Assembly: GCA_944325215.1 (NCBI GenBank)
Contig: CALUZC010000001.1
Coordinates: 1-64,000 of the forward strand
Origin: an uncultured Mucispirillum sp.
GTDB lineage: Bacteria; Chrysiogenota; Deferribacteres; Deferribacterales; Mucispirillaceae
DNA: 64,000 nucleotides
Direction: 5' to 3'
This document shows positions 52,996 to 60,505 of this stretch, in pieces (position 1 is the first letter of the stretch; every line of letters starts with the position of its first letter). Made by a program: the position numbers and the translations under genes. The notes under the pieces are model-generated. The model was not told the DNA's origin and searched no databases. It saw only the letters and a list, made by a program, of their open reading frames with translations.

Positions 52996-55541
52996 TTTGC
53001 CCTCCTTATTTTAACAATAAAATCTTGTGATGGAGCAGAAGCTTCTACAGGCATAAAAGTTAAGTTACCTATATGGTTTGGGTTTAATCCAATAGGGGAA
53101 GCAACACTTAATTTATCAGCAAGTTTTCTGTATAAACCGTTACCAACACCATAGTAAGTGAAAAGTGTATGTGGCTCAACAGTTTCTGACAACTGAACTT
53201 CTGCTTTTACTATTAATGATGGTTCTTCAATATTAAATATTTCTACTAAATCACCACTTTTTAAGCCTAAAGCATTGCCCCTGTCTGTATTTATAAATAC
53301 AGCAGAATAGTTTAATTTAGAGCCAACATTTTTTAACAGTATATTATTTCTTGTTTGTGCACCTGTAAATGAACTAAGTGGCGAAAAGCCTGTAATAGGT
53401 ATAAACTCATCACTATCAAGCTGTTCTTTTAATGTTTGATAATAAGTAGGTGGGCAGGTAAATAATGGGTTATAGTATTGTGCATCTTTATCCCTGCCTT
53501 CACTTTTAAGCCTTTCATTCCATTTTGCCATAAATAATGAATAAACTTCTAGTTTGCCAGAAGGTGTTGGTTTATTCATTGGCTTAACAGGTGCAGGCAC
53601 ACCACACCATACGCCATCTTCTATTAATTTTCTTCTTGAGAATATGGCTGCATCTTCATCATCAAGGTAAAGATTATCAAGCTGATAGTCTACAATATAC
53701 TTAATACCACCAGCTTCAAAATCACCAAAATATGATGCATATTCATCTTCATCAAATATTCTCTTAGCAATAGCAAGCATAATCCAGTAACCGTTTCTAG
53801 TTTCAAACATAGGCTCTACCACCTGGTCATGGACAGTGATAACTGGAAATGTTGCTTTATATTGACCAAATAAAGGCTCAGACCTTTCTAAAAATGTAGT
53901 ATCAGGCAGTATAACATCAGCATAAAGAAGTGATTCATTCCAAAATGGAGAAATAGCTGCCACCATTTCCATTTTTTCCAGTGCTTTTGCCATTTTATGA
54001 CCACCAACACTGCCACCTATAGGGTTTTGACCATTTAAGAAAGCCATACGTAATTTATACGGTTCTTCTCTTTCCACAGCTAAAGGAAATGTTCGTCTCA
54101 TATTATATGGGTCTGCAAGTTCAAAGCCTTCCACATTTTCTTTAAACCACATATTTACTGAGATTTCGTTGCTGTCTGAATAGTCAAAAGGGGATTCAAG
54201 ATATGCATACCTGCCATATATTAAACCACCTTTTCTACCATATACACCTAAAAGTCCATTAATAACAGATATAAGCTGCTTTTCATGAAGCGAATTAAAA
54301 TACCTTGTAGCACGGTAACCTCTTTCAAGAAAACATGCAGGTCTTGTATCATTTAAGTCTTTTGCTAATTTTTTAATTTGTTCTATTGATATACCACTTT
54401 TTTCTGCTGCTTTTTCAATAGTAAACTCTTTGCATGAATCCATAAGCATTTGAAGAGCTGTTTTAGCTTTTACGCCATCAACATCATATTCACCATAAAG
54501 AGAAGGGCTTGCAGCTCCTGATTTCATCATAATAGAATTTGTAGCAGTATCAAATACTTGATAATCTGGCTCAACAGCAATACCATCTTCTGCATCATCT
54601 TCACTTATTCTTTCTTGAAGATATAAAGGTTGTAATGTTTCTGTATTTATGAGCATATCAGCATTTGTATACTCTTTTAAAAATTCTTCATCATAATATT
54701 TATTAGTGAAAAGTTCTCCAGCAAGACCAATTAAAAATGCTACATCACCACCGGGAATAACAGGCAGCCATTCAGTATCAGTTTCGCCTACACCTAACGA
54801 TTTTTTAGGGTCTACAAGAACTGTTTTCATACCATTTTTTCTACCCCTGCCAAACATTCCACCCCAAGGAAAAGCAACTAAACCACCAACAGGGTTTCTA
54901 CCTATTAAAACAGCAAGTTTTGCATTTTCATAATCACCCATAACAGATGAATTACCTTGTCTTGGCTCATCATCACCACCACCAAACACACTGCCTAAAC
55001 CTAACTGGTTAGTAGAACCAAAGCAGGTATCACCATATGAAAATAAGTTATCTGTTCCATATAGATTAAATATAGTATCATCAAGTAAAGATGCACTGTT
55101 AAATCTAGGGAAATAAGCTACAGAATGAGGCTCTCCCTCATCTCTTAACTGCAGCATTTTATTACCAACTAAATCAAGTGCTTCATTCCAAGATGCACTT
55201 CTAAATTCGCCACTTCCACGTTTGCCTGTTCTTATAAGGGGAGTTTTAATCCGTTGTGGGTCATATAAAGCAGCAGCAGCTGCTCTACCTCTGCCACATA
55301 TTGATGGGTATGGTGTATTTGGGTTTGCGTCAATTCTAACAAGCCTGCCATCTCTAGTATAAGCCACCATTGGACAATTTTGAGCACACATACGGCATGT
55401 AAGAAAAGTTCTATTTTCCACACCAAAATCTGCCGATGTTATTTCTCTTGCTTCAGCTTTTAACGGACTGCCCGAATAAATGGCAGCACCAGCAAGACCA
55501 GCTACTGAAGTTTTCATAAAATTTCTTCTAGTAAGCTTCAT
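52992..55541 (-). CDS. Tat-exported molybdopterin oxidoreductase catalytic subunit
   Basis: 849 residues of the DMSO-reductase superfamily. Tat signal LTRRNFMKTSVAGLAGAAIYS; FS0 cluster CRMCAQNCPMVAYTRDG...CGRGRAA; a Cys in YGDTCFGSTNQLGLGS where the Mo ligand lies (Phs/Psr/Ttr-like Cys). Likely substrate class: thiosulfate, polysulfide, tetrathionate or another oxyanion; not decidable from sequence. The ATG at 55541 follows GGAGGGCTAAG. It heads the seven-gene unit with the bc complex, and a rhodanese gene is divergent. Confidence 0.88.
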   Translation of the reverse strand: MKLTRRNFMKTSVAGLAGAAIYSGSPLKAEAREITSADFGVENRTFLTCRMCAQNCPMVAYTRDGRLVRIDANPNTPYPSICGRGRAAAAALYDPQRIKTPLIRTGKRGSGEFRSASWNEALDLVGNKMLQLRDEGEPHSVAYFPRFNSASLLDDTIFNLYGTDNLFSYGDTCFGSTNQLGLGSVFGGGDDEPRQGNSSVMGDYENAKLAVLIGRNPVGGLVAFPWGGMFGRGRKNGMKTVLVDPKKSLGVGETDTEWLPVIPGGDVAFLIGLAGELFTNKYYDEEFLKEYTNADMLINTETLQPLYLQERISEDDAEDGIAVEPDYQVFDTATNSIMMKSGAASPSLYGEYDVDGVKAKTALQMLMDSCKEFTIEKAAEKSGISIEQIKKLAKDLNDTRPACFLERGYRATRYFNSLHEKQLISVINGLLGVYGRKGGLIYGRYAYLESPFDYSDSNEISVNMWFKENVEGFELADPYNMRRTFPLAVEREEPYKLRMAFLNGQNPIGGSVGGHKMAKALEKMEMVAAISPFWNESLLYADVILPDTTFLERSEPLFGQYKATFPVITVHDQVVEPMFETRNGYWIMLAIAKRIFDEDEYASYFGDFEAGGIKYIVDYQLDNLYLDDEDAAIFSRRKLIEDGVWCGVPAPVKPMNKPTPSGKLEVYSLFMAKWNERLKSEGRDKDAQYYNPLFTCPPTYYQTLKEQLDSDEFIPITGFSPLSSFTGAQTRNNILLKNVGSKLNYSAVFINTDRGNALGLKSGDLVEIFNIEEPSLIVKAEVQLSETVEPHTLFTYYGVGNGLYRKLADKLSVASPIGLNPNHIGNLTFMPVEASAPSQDFIVKIRRAK

Positions 55542-55568
55542 CTTAGCCCTCCTAAAATTTTGCTTCAT

Positions 55569-55914
55569 TCATACATGGGTGTTTGTATGTTTATATAATC
55601 TATTTACATTATAATATATTTTTTTGCAAGCAAAAAAATTAATAGTGTTTTATTTTTATTGTATTTAAATAAATTAATATATATTTTTATGCTAAAAAAT
55701 ATTATTCTCATAGTAAAAAGGTAGTAATAATATTATTAAAAAATCAAGTAAAATTAGTTTTAAAACCATTTTATTGTTTTATAAAACATTATTTTAAAAT
55801 ATTAAATAAAAACAAAATTAAAGCTTGCATTTTTAAAAAATAGTAGTAATATTATTAATAGGGTGGTTTGTATGTTTATTAATAATGGTATTATAAACAT
55901 AAACAGGAGGAGAT
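55569..55914. other. Divergent promoter region with palindrome
   Basis: 346 very AT-rich bases between the molybdoenzyme and rhodanese genes. TGTTTTATAAAACA at 55775-55788 is a perfect 14-base palindrome that shares the half-site TGTTTTATAA with the inverted repeat at 34989-35015 upstream of the flavocytochrome. It is a candidate operator for both divergent genes. No reading frame seen. Confidence 0.5.
55775..55788. promoter_or_regulatory. Palindromic candidate operator
   Basis: Perfect 14-base palindrome TGTTTTATAAAACA in the divergent promoter region of the molybdoenzyme operon and the rhodanese gene. No known regulator motif matches clearly. Confidence 0.45.
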
Positions 55915-57483
55915 ATGTTTACCAAATTTTACACTAAATCATTGATGTTTCTAAAGATTGCTTTAGTAACAGTTTTAGTTTTAACAGTATTTGCTGCATG
56001 TAAAAAGCAGGCTGAAGAACAGACGCAGGGGACTGTACAGAAAGAAACTGTTGCTGCTGTTGCTGTTGAAGAAACAGGTTCAGCTATTATTGAGGCAGAT
56101 CAGTTAAAAAAATATATTGATAATGGATATAAAACAGATGATGGTAAAAAAGTTCTTATTCTTCACGTAACACTTCAAAATGGAACATTACCAGAAATCA
56201 CTATAAAAGGTGCTTATGCTTTTAGTCAGGAAGAATATTTAATGGAAAAAAGAAGTGATGGTGTTGCTCCAAATGGTGCTATGGTTGCAAGTGGTGCTAA
56301 GGTGGACGGCTTTTTATCAAAATACGGGGTAGATAAAGATACTGTTATAGTTCTTACAAGCCATGACTTAACAAACCAAATGATTTATAGAACATTTTGG
56401 GCTTTAAAATACTGGGGCTTTACAAACGACAATTTAAAAGTATTAAATGGTGCAAACTATTATTTCTTTAATCAGTTTACAAAAGATAACAATATTGCAA
56501 ATATTGATACTTATAAAGCAGCTCCAGCAGATATTGCTTCTATTAAGCCGACAACATTTTCTGTTAGAGATTTACCTGCAAATAATATAGATTCATTACG
56601 TGCTCCAATTGGGGAAGTATTAGAATATGTAAAGGCAGGGAAATTAAAATCAGATGCTTCTGGTGAAGTGGCAGTTTTATCTACTATTGATGCGAAAGTA
56701 CCAGTAAAATCAAACGGAGAAATTGTTACATATACCATATATAACAATAATGCAATAGATGGTAGAATAAAAGGTGCTACTCAACTTGCATTTGAGCCAA
56801 TGGAAAAAGGTGGCTATGCTACACACTGGGCAATGTATCTTGATGCAGAACTTTCTAAAGATGGAAAATATAAAATTACAGGTGGTAAAGGCACTTTTAA
56901 AACTCCAGAACAAATCAAATCCCTTGTAAAAGGTTTTACAGAAAATGATGGTAAAACAACTAATCCTTCTTCATTTATAGCAAATCTTGATAATAACCCA
57001 AATAAAAGAATTATGTTCCACTGCTATACTGGCAGAACTACTGCTCCACACTGGTTTATATTCAGGGAAATATTAGGTTATAAAAATGCTGCTATATATG
57101 ATGGTTCATGGCAGGAATGGAGCTCATATTCTTTATATTACCCACAAGATGCAGCAAATGCAACATATGCAAGGGTGTTAATTGGTGAAGATGATCCAAA
57201 TACATATGATAAACAAAATACTGATTATATGTATTATAATGGTGAAAAATTTGTATTATCTGATGGTAAAACAGAACCTGCTCTTGAAAGGGAAGAAATT
57301 AAAAACTTTTTAGATAAATGGGACGTTACCAAATATACAGATTTTGCAACATTGGGTGTAGAATCATACTATGAAGATGAAGGAGTAACATTTTATCCAT
57401 TAAGCAATGGTAATATAGACGCATTATATGTTGGTGATGGTAAAGAAATCAATAAAGAAGATAAAGAATATAAAGGTATGTAA
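55915..57483 (+). CDS. Two-domain rhodanese lipoprotein
   Basis: 522 residues with a lipoprotein-type signal (LTVFAACKK). Two rhodanese-like domains follow. In the first (about 55-200) the active Cys is replaced (VLTSHDLTNQ); in the second (about 280-420) the active loop is FHCYTGRTTAPHW with Cys370. This is a sulfurtransferase layout for thiosulfate or polysulfide. It is divergent to the molybdoenzyme and probably works with it in sulfur-compound respiration outside the cytoplasm. A terminator follows; GGAGGAG precedes the ATG. Confidence 0.85.
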   Translation: MFTKFYTKSLMFLKIALVTVLVLTVFAACKKQAEEQTQGTVQKETVAAVAVEETGSAIIEADQLKKYIDNGYKTDDGKKVLILHVTLQNGTLPEITIKGAYAFSQEEYLMEKRSDGVAPNGAMVASGAKVDGFLSKYGVDKDTVIVLTSHDLTNQMIYRTFWALKYWGFTNDNLKVLNGANYYFFNQFTKDNNIANIDTYKAAPADIASIKPTTFSVRDLPANNIDSLRAPIGEVLEYVKAGKLKSDASGEVAVLSTIDAKVPVKSNGEIVTYTIYNNNAIDGRIKGATQLAFEPMEKGGYATHWAMYLDAELSKDGKYKITGGKGTFKTPEQIKSLVKGFTENDGKTTNPSSFIANLDNNPNKRIMFHCYTGRTTAPHWFIFREILGYKNAAIYDGSWQEWSSYSLYYPQDAANATYARVLIGEDDPNTYDKQNTDYMYYNGEKFVLSDGKTEPALEREEIKNFLDKWDVTKYTDFATLGVESYYEDEGVTFYPLSNGNIDALYVGDGKEINKEDKEYKGM

Positions 57484-57489
57484 TATTTT

Positions 57490-57508
57490 GGGGAGCTGTA
57501 TGCTCCCC
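57490..57508 (+). terminator. Hairpin after the rhodanese gene
   Basis: GGGGAGC (57490-57496) pairs with GCTCCCC (57502-57508) around a 5-base loop seven bases after the stop; TTAATTAATTTTTA follows. Confidence 0.8.
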
Positions 57509-57552
57509 ATTAATTAATTTTTATACATAAAATTGTTTTGAATATAAAAAGA

Positions 57553-58266
57553 TTATTTTTGTAATTCATCTAAAAATTCTTTAATTAATTCTATATCATA
57601 TCTAATATAGTGCTTCATAATAATTGCAACAGAAGAATAAAGTGTTGAATTTAAAGTCATTGCTTTTTCATATACTGCATTTGCAAATAAATCTATCCAT
57701 ACTAATATATGCTTTTCTGCAAAATCTATTTGGTCATTAATTGCTGATAATATAAGGTTAACATCTTTTTCATCAGCCAGTTTGCCTATTAAATCACTTA
57801 ATTTTTGCATATAAAGCATTTCCACACTAATATAATCTTCTGGAGATTTAATGTTTTCAGGCATCTGAAAATCTCTTGTTTTATATATGGCTTTTACTTT
57901 TTGCCATTCTTCACCTTTTAATAAACCATCGCTTGATAAATATGATGAGGCAGAAGCAGGCACATTTCCCATACCACTTAAAAAAAGTGATGTAAATTCA
58001 ATATTTAATCTTTGTAAAAAGTCTTCCCTATTTGTAAGATTTTTTTCGTTTTCAACATATTTTTCAAATAAATCACATGCATTATTATATTCTTCATCTT
58101 CAATATATTCTTTTAAATCATTAAAGTATGAAAGATATTTTATAGATACTCCCAAAAATTCATCTGTCTGCACACCATTAAATATTCTATAAAAATAATT
58201 AAAAAAAGCACTGCGTAATATGGAAGCATTAATTAATTCTGCTTGTAATTCTTCATTAAATGACAT
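57553..58266 (-). CDS. TorD-like chaperone
   Basis: 237 residues from the ATG at 58266 (GAGGTA upstream). The helical TorD-type pattern and the stretch YISVEMLYMQKLSDLIGKL make it a paralogue of the protein at 41,267-41,986. Its location a few genes from the Tat-exported molybdoenzyme makes that enzyme a plausible client. A near-consensus promoter is at 58298-58326. Confidence 0.75.
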   Translation of the reverse strand: MSFNEELQAELINASILRSAFFNYFYRIFNGVQTDEFLGVSIKYLSYFNDLKEYIEDEEYNNACDLFEKYVENEKNLTNREDFLQRLNIEFTSLFLSGMGNVPASASSYLSSDGLLKGEEWQKVKAIYKTRDFQMPENIKSPEDYISVEMLYMQKLSDLIGKLADEKDVNLILSAINDQIDFAEKHILVWIDLFANAVYEKAMTLNSTLYSSVAIIMKHYIRYDIELIKEFLDELQK

Positions 58267-58297
58267 ATAATACCTCATTGATAGTATATTTAGCTTT

Positions 58298-58326
58298 ATT
58301 ATAATATTTTTTATTTGTATTGACAA
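58298..58326 (-). promoter_or_regulatory. Predicted sigma70 promoter of the TorD-like gene
   Basis: Minus strand TTGTCA (58326-58321), 17-base spacer, TATAAT (58303-58298), about 30 bases before the start. Confidence 0.7.
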
Positions 58327-58371
58327 TAAGTTTTACATCTAAATTTTTTTTATATTTATAAAAAAAAGTGC

Positions 58372-58402
58372 TTGACAAATTAAAAAAAATTTGAGATAAA
58401 AT
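58372..58402 (+). promoter_or_regulatory. tRNA promoter
   Basis: TTGACA (58372-58377) is followed by GATAAA (17-base spacer) or TAAAAT (19-base spacer); the tRNA starts 18-20 bases later. Confidence 0.65.
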
Positions 58403-58419
58403 ACTTCCTGTTAAGGATA

Positions 58420-58494
58420 GGGCCAATAGCTCAGTTTGGTTAGAGCCACCGGCTCATAACCGGTAGGTCCTAGGTTCAAGTCCTAGTTGGCCCA
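58420..58494 (+). tRNA. tRNA with CAT anticodon (Met or Ile2)
   Basis: 75 bases fold as a complete tRNA: acceptor GGGCCAA/TTGGCCC with discriminator A, D arm TAGCTCAGTTTGGTTAGA, anticodon stem ACCGG/CCGGT with loop CTCATAA (anticodon CAT) and T arm CTAGG TTCAAGT CCTAG. The 3' CCA is not encoded. The G1-C72 pair excludes an initiator tRNA. It is elongator tRNA-Met or tRNA-Ile2, whose CAT is changed to lysidine by TilS. It has its own promoter and a strong terminator. Confidence 0.95.
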
Positions 58495-58497
58495 TTT

Positions 58498-58528
58498 AGG
58501 GGAGTTTTTACTCCCCTTTTATTTTTTT
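58498..58528 (+). terminator. tRNA terminator
   Basis: AGGGGAGT (58498-58505) / ACTCCCCT (58510-58517), then TTT and seven more T after one A. Confidence 0.92.
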
Positions 58529-58556
58529 AGTATAAGAAGGTAAATAAGCTTATATT

Positions 58557-59669
58557 ATGGTTAAAACTACTGACATAATTCATTTTTTAGAGCATCAATT
58601 TGCTGATATTAGTAAGCAGTCTAAGTGGGATTTCTCTGGTAAACAGGTTTTCACAGGTGATAAAGAGGTTACTAAAATAGCTTTAAGTTTAGATCCAAAA
58701 TATAATGTTATTGAAAAAGCAATTAAAGAGGGGTGTGGGTTATTAATTACTCATCACCCCCTTTTTTTTCACGAAAGTAAAGGTATTGATGTTGCTAACC
58801 TAAACTATAAAAAAGCCGTTGCTGCCATAAAAGGTAATCTTGATATTTTAAGCTATCACACAAATATTGATATTGCAGATAATGGCACAAATGATTACAT
58901 ATGCAGCCTTTTAAATGCTGAAAAAGAAGATGGATATTTAAGTATGGAAGGCTGTGAAGAAGTATATAAATTTGCAGTTTTCACTCCATATGATTATAAA
59001 GACCAAGTTTTTAATGCCATTACAAATGCAGGGGCTGGCTCTTTATATGGCAATTATTCTTCCTGCGGTTTTATTGCAGAAGGAGCAGGGCTTTTTACTC
59101 CACTTGAAAATGCTAAACCATTTGTGGGAGAACCTTTAGAGCCACAAATTGTAGATGAAGTAAAGATTGAAACTGTTGTGCTTAAAAAAGATATTAATAA
59201 TGTTATAAAAGCTATGAAAGAAGCACACCCTTATGAAGAAGCAGCATATGATTTGATAAAGCTTGAAAATAATATTCCTTATGGTTTTGGAAGAATTGCC
59301 AACCTTAATAAAACTTATACTTTAAAAGAGTTTATTTCATTTGTAAAAGAAAAGCTAAATATTACTAATATTAATACTAATATGGAAGATATAGAACCAT
59401 TTAATAAAATAGGTATATGCACAGGTTCTGCTGCTTCACTTTGGAAAGATGCCTTAAAAAAAGGCGTAAAAGTCCTTTTAACTGGTGATATGAAATACCA
59501 TGATGCTTTAGATGCTTATGAGCATGGAATATGTATTATTGATGCAGGCCACCAAGGCACTGAAGAAATATATATGAATTATTTATTAGAAATATTAAAG
59601 AAACAATTTAATATAGAAGTTATAGTGATAAAACAAGAAACACAAATAATTAACTGGGGAGGCAAATAA
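58557..59669 (+). CDS. NIF3-family dinuclear metal protein (YqfO)
   Basis: 370 residues. The NIF3 motifs are LLITHHPLFFHE, LSYHTNIDIADNG and the C-terminal VLLTGDMKYHDALDAYEHGICIIDAGHQGTE, whose His/Asp/Glu bind two metals. The central insertion (about 125-225, with KAMKEAHPYEEAAYDLIKL) is the YqfO/PII-like domain. Function is unsettled (GTP cyclohydrolase 1 type 2 annotation is not proven). The zinc-ribbon gene follows after three bases. Confidence 0.9.
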   Translation: MVKTTDIIHFLEHQFADISKQSKWDFSGKQVFTGDKEVTKIALSLDPKYNVIEKAIKEGCGLLITHHPLFFHESKGIDVANLNYKKAVAAIKGNLDILSYHTNIDIADNGTNDYICSLLNAEKEDGYLSMEGCEEVYKFAVFTPYDYKDQVFNAITNAGAGSLYGNYSSCGFIAEGAGLFTPLENAKPFVGEPLEPQIVDEVKIETVVLKKDINNVIKAMKEAHPYEEAAYDLIKLENNIPYGFGRIANLNKTYTLKEFISFVKEKLNITNINTNMEDIEPFNKIGICTGSAASLWKDALKKGVKVLLTGDMKYHDALDAYEHGICIIDAGHQGTEEIYMNYLLEILKKQFNIEVIVIKQETQIINWGGK

Positions 59670-59672
59670 TCC

Positions 59673-60392
59673 ATGCAGGAAACACTAGAACAACTTATTG
59701 AACTTCAAAAAATTGATTCAAAAATAGCATCTATTGAAGGAGTTATAAAAAATACTCCATCACAAATCAAAGCAGTAAAAGAAAAATATGAAAAAGCAAT
59801 TTCAGGCTATGACAGCATTAAGGAAGCATTAGACGAAAATAAAAAAGCATACCTTAGCCTTGAAGCATCTTTAAATGAGAAAAAAAATAATTTAATGAGC
59901 TCTCAAAATAAACTTTCATCTGTTCAAAATACTAAAGAATATGAATCTGTTATTAGAGAACTAGATACTTTAAAGAAAAATATTACTGATGATGAAAGCA
60001 AATTAAAAGAAATGATGAATTTAGATTTCAAATATGAATCTGAACTTAGTAAAATGGTAGAACTTAAAGAAAGTTTGGAAAAAGAACTGGCAGAAGTTTC
60101 ATCATCTAAAGCAGATGAAGATAAAGAAATGCATGATGAACTTGAAAAATTAATAGAAGAAAGACAGGCACAAGCATCTAAAATTAAAAAAAGCACATTA
60201 ATGAAATATGATAGAGTTAGGGCTCACAGGCATAATATTGGTATTGCTTCTGTTAAAGATGAAGTTTGTAACGGCTGCTATATGCATATACCACCTCAAC
60301 TTTATGTAGAAGTTAAAAAAGATAATGATATTCATACTTGCCCACACTGCCAGAGAATACTTTATTATATACCACCAAAAACTGCTGAATAA
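59673..60392 (+). CDS. Coiled-coil/C4-type zinc-ribbon protein
   Basis: 239 residues: a long coiled coil (about 5-175) and a C-terminal zinc ribbon with CNGCYMHIPPQLYVEV and CPHCQRILYY (four Cys ligands). This is the DUF164/CdsZ-type layout, often next to NIF3-family genes. Role unknown; nucleic-acid or protein binding likely. Start three bases after the NIF3 gene, so cotranscribed. Confidence 0.88.
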   Translation: MQETLEQLIELQKIDSKIASIEGVIKNTPSQIKAVKEKYEKAISGYDSIKEALDENKKAYLSLEASLNEKKNNLMSSQNKLSSVQNTKEYESVIRELDTLKKNITDDESKLKEMMNLDFKYESELSKMVELKESLEKELAEVSSSKADEDKEMHDELEKLIEERQAQASKIKKSTLMKYDRVRAHRHNIGIASVKDEVCNGCYMHIPPQLYVEVKKDNDIHTCPHCQRILYYIPPKTAE

Positions 60393-60505
60393 AGTTAAGT
60401 AATATGTAATACTTCAAAAAAAATATAAAGCATACTTGATTTATGCCGAATATAGTAACATAATAGGGTATGCATTTTTATATTAAAATTTTTTAGAGGT
60501 ATGGT

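Noticed and set aside
56511-56913. Two minus-strand frames opposite the rhodanese gene
   Set aside because: They are shadows of the plus-strand gene with no SD or coherent domain.
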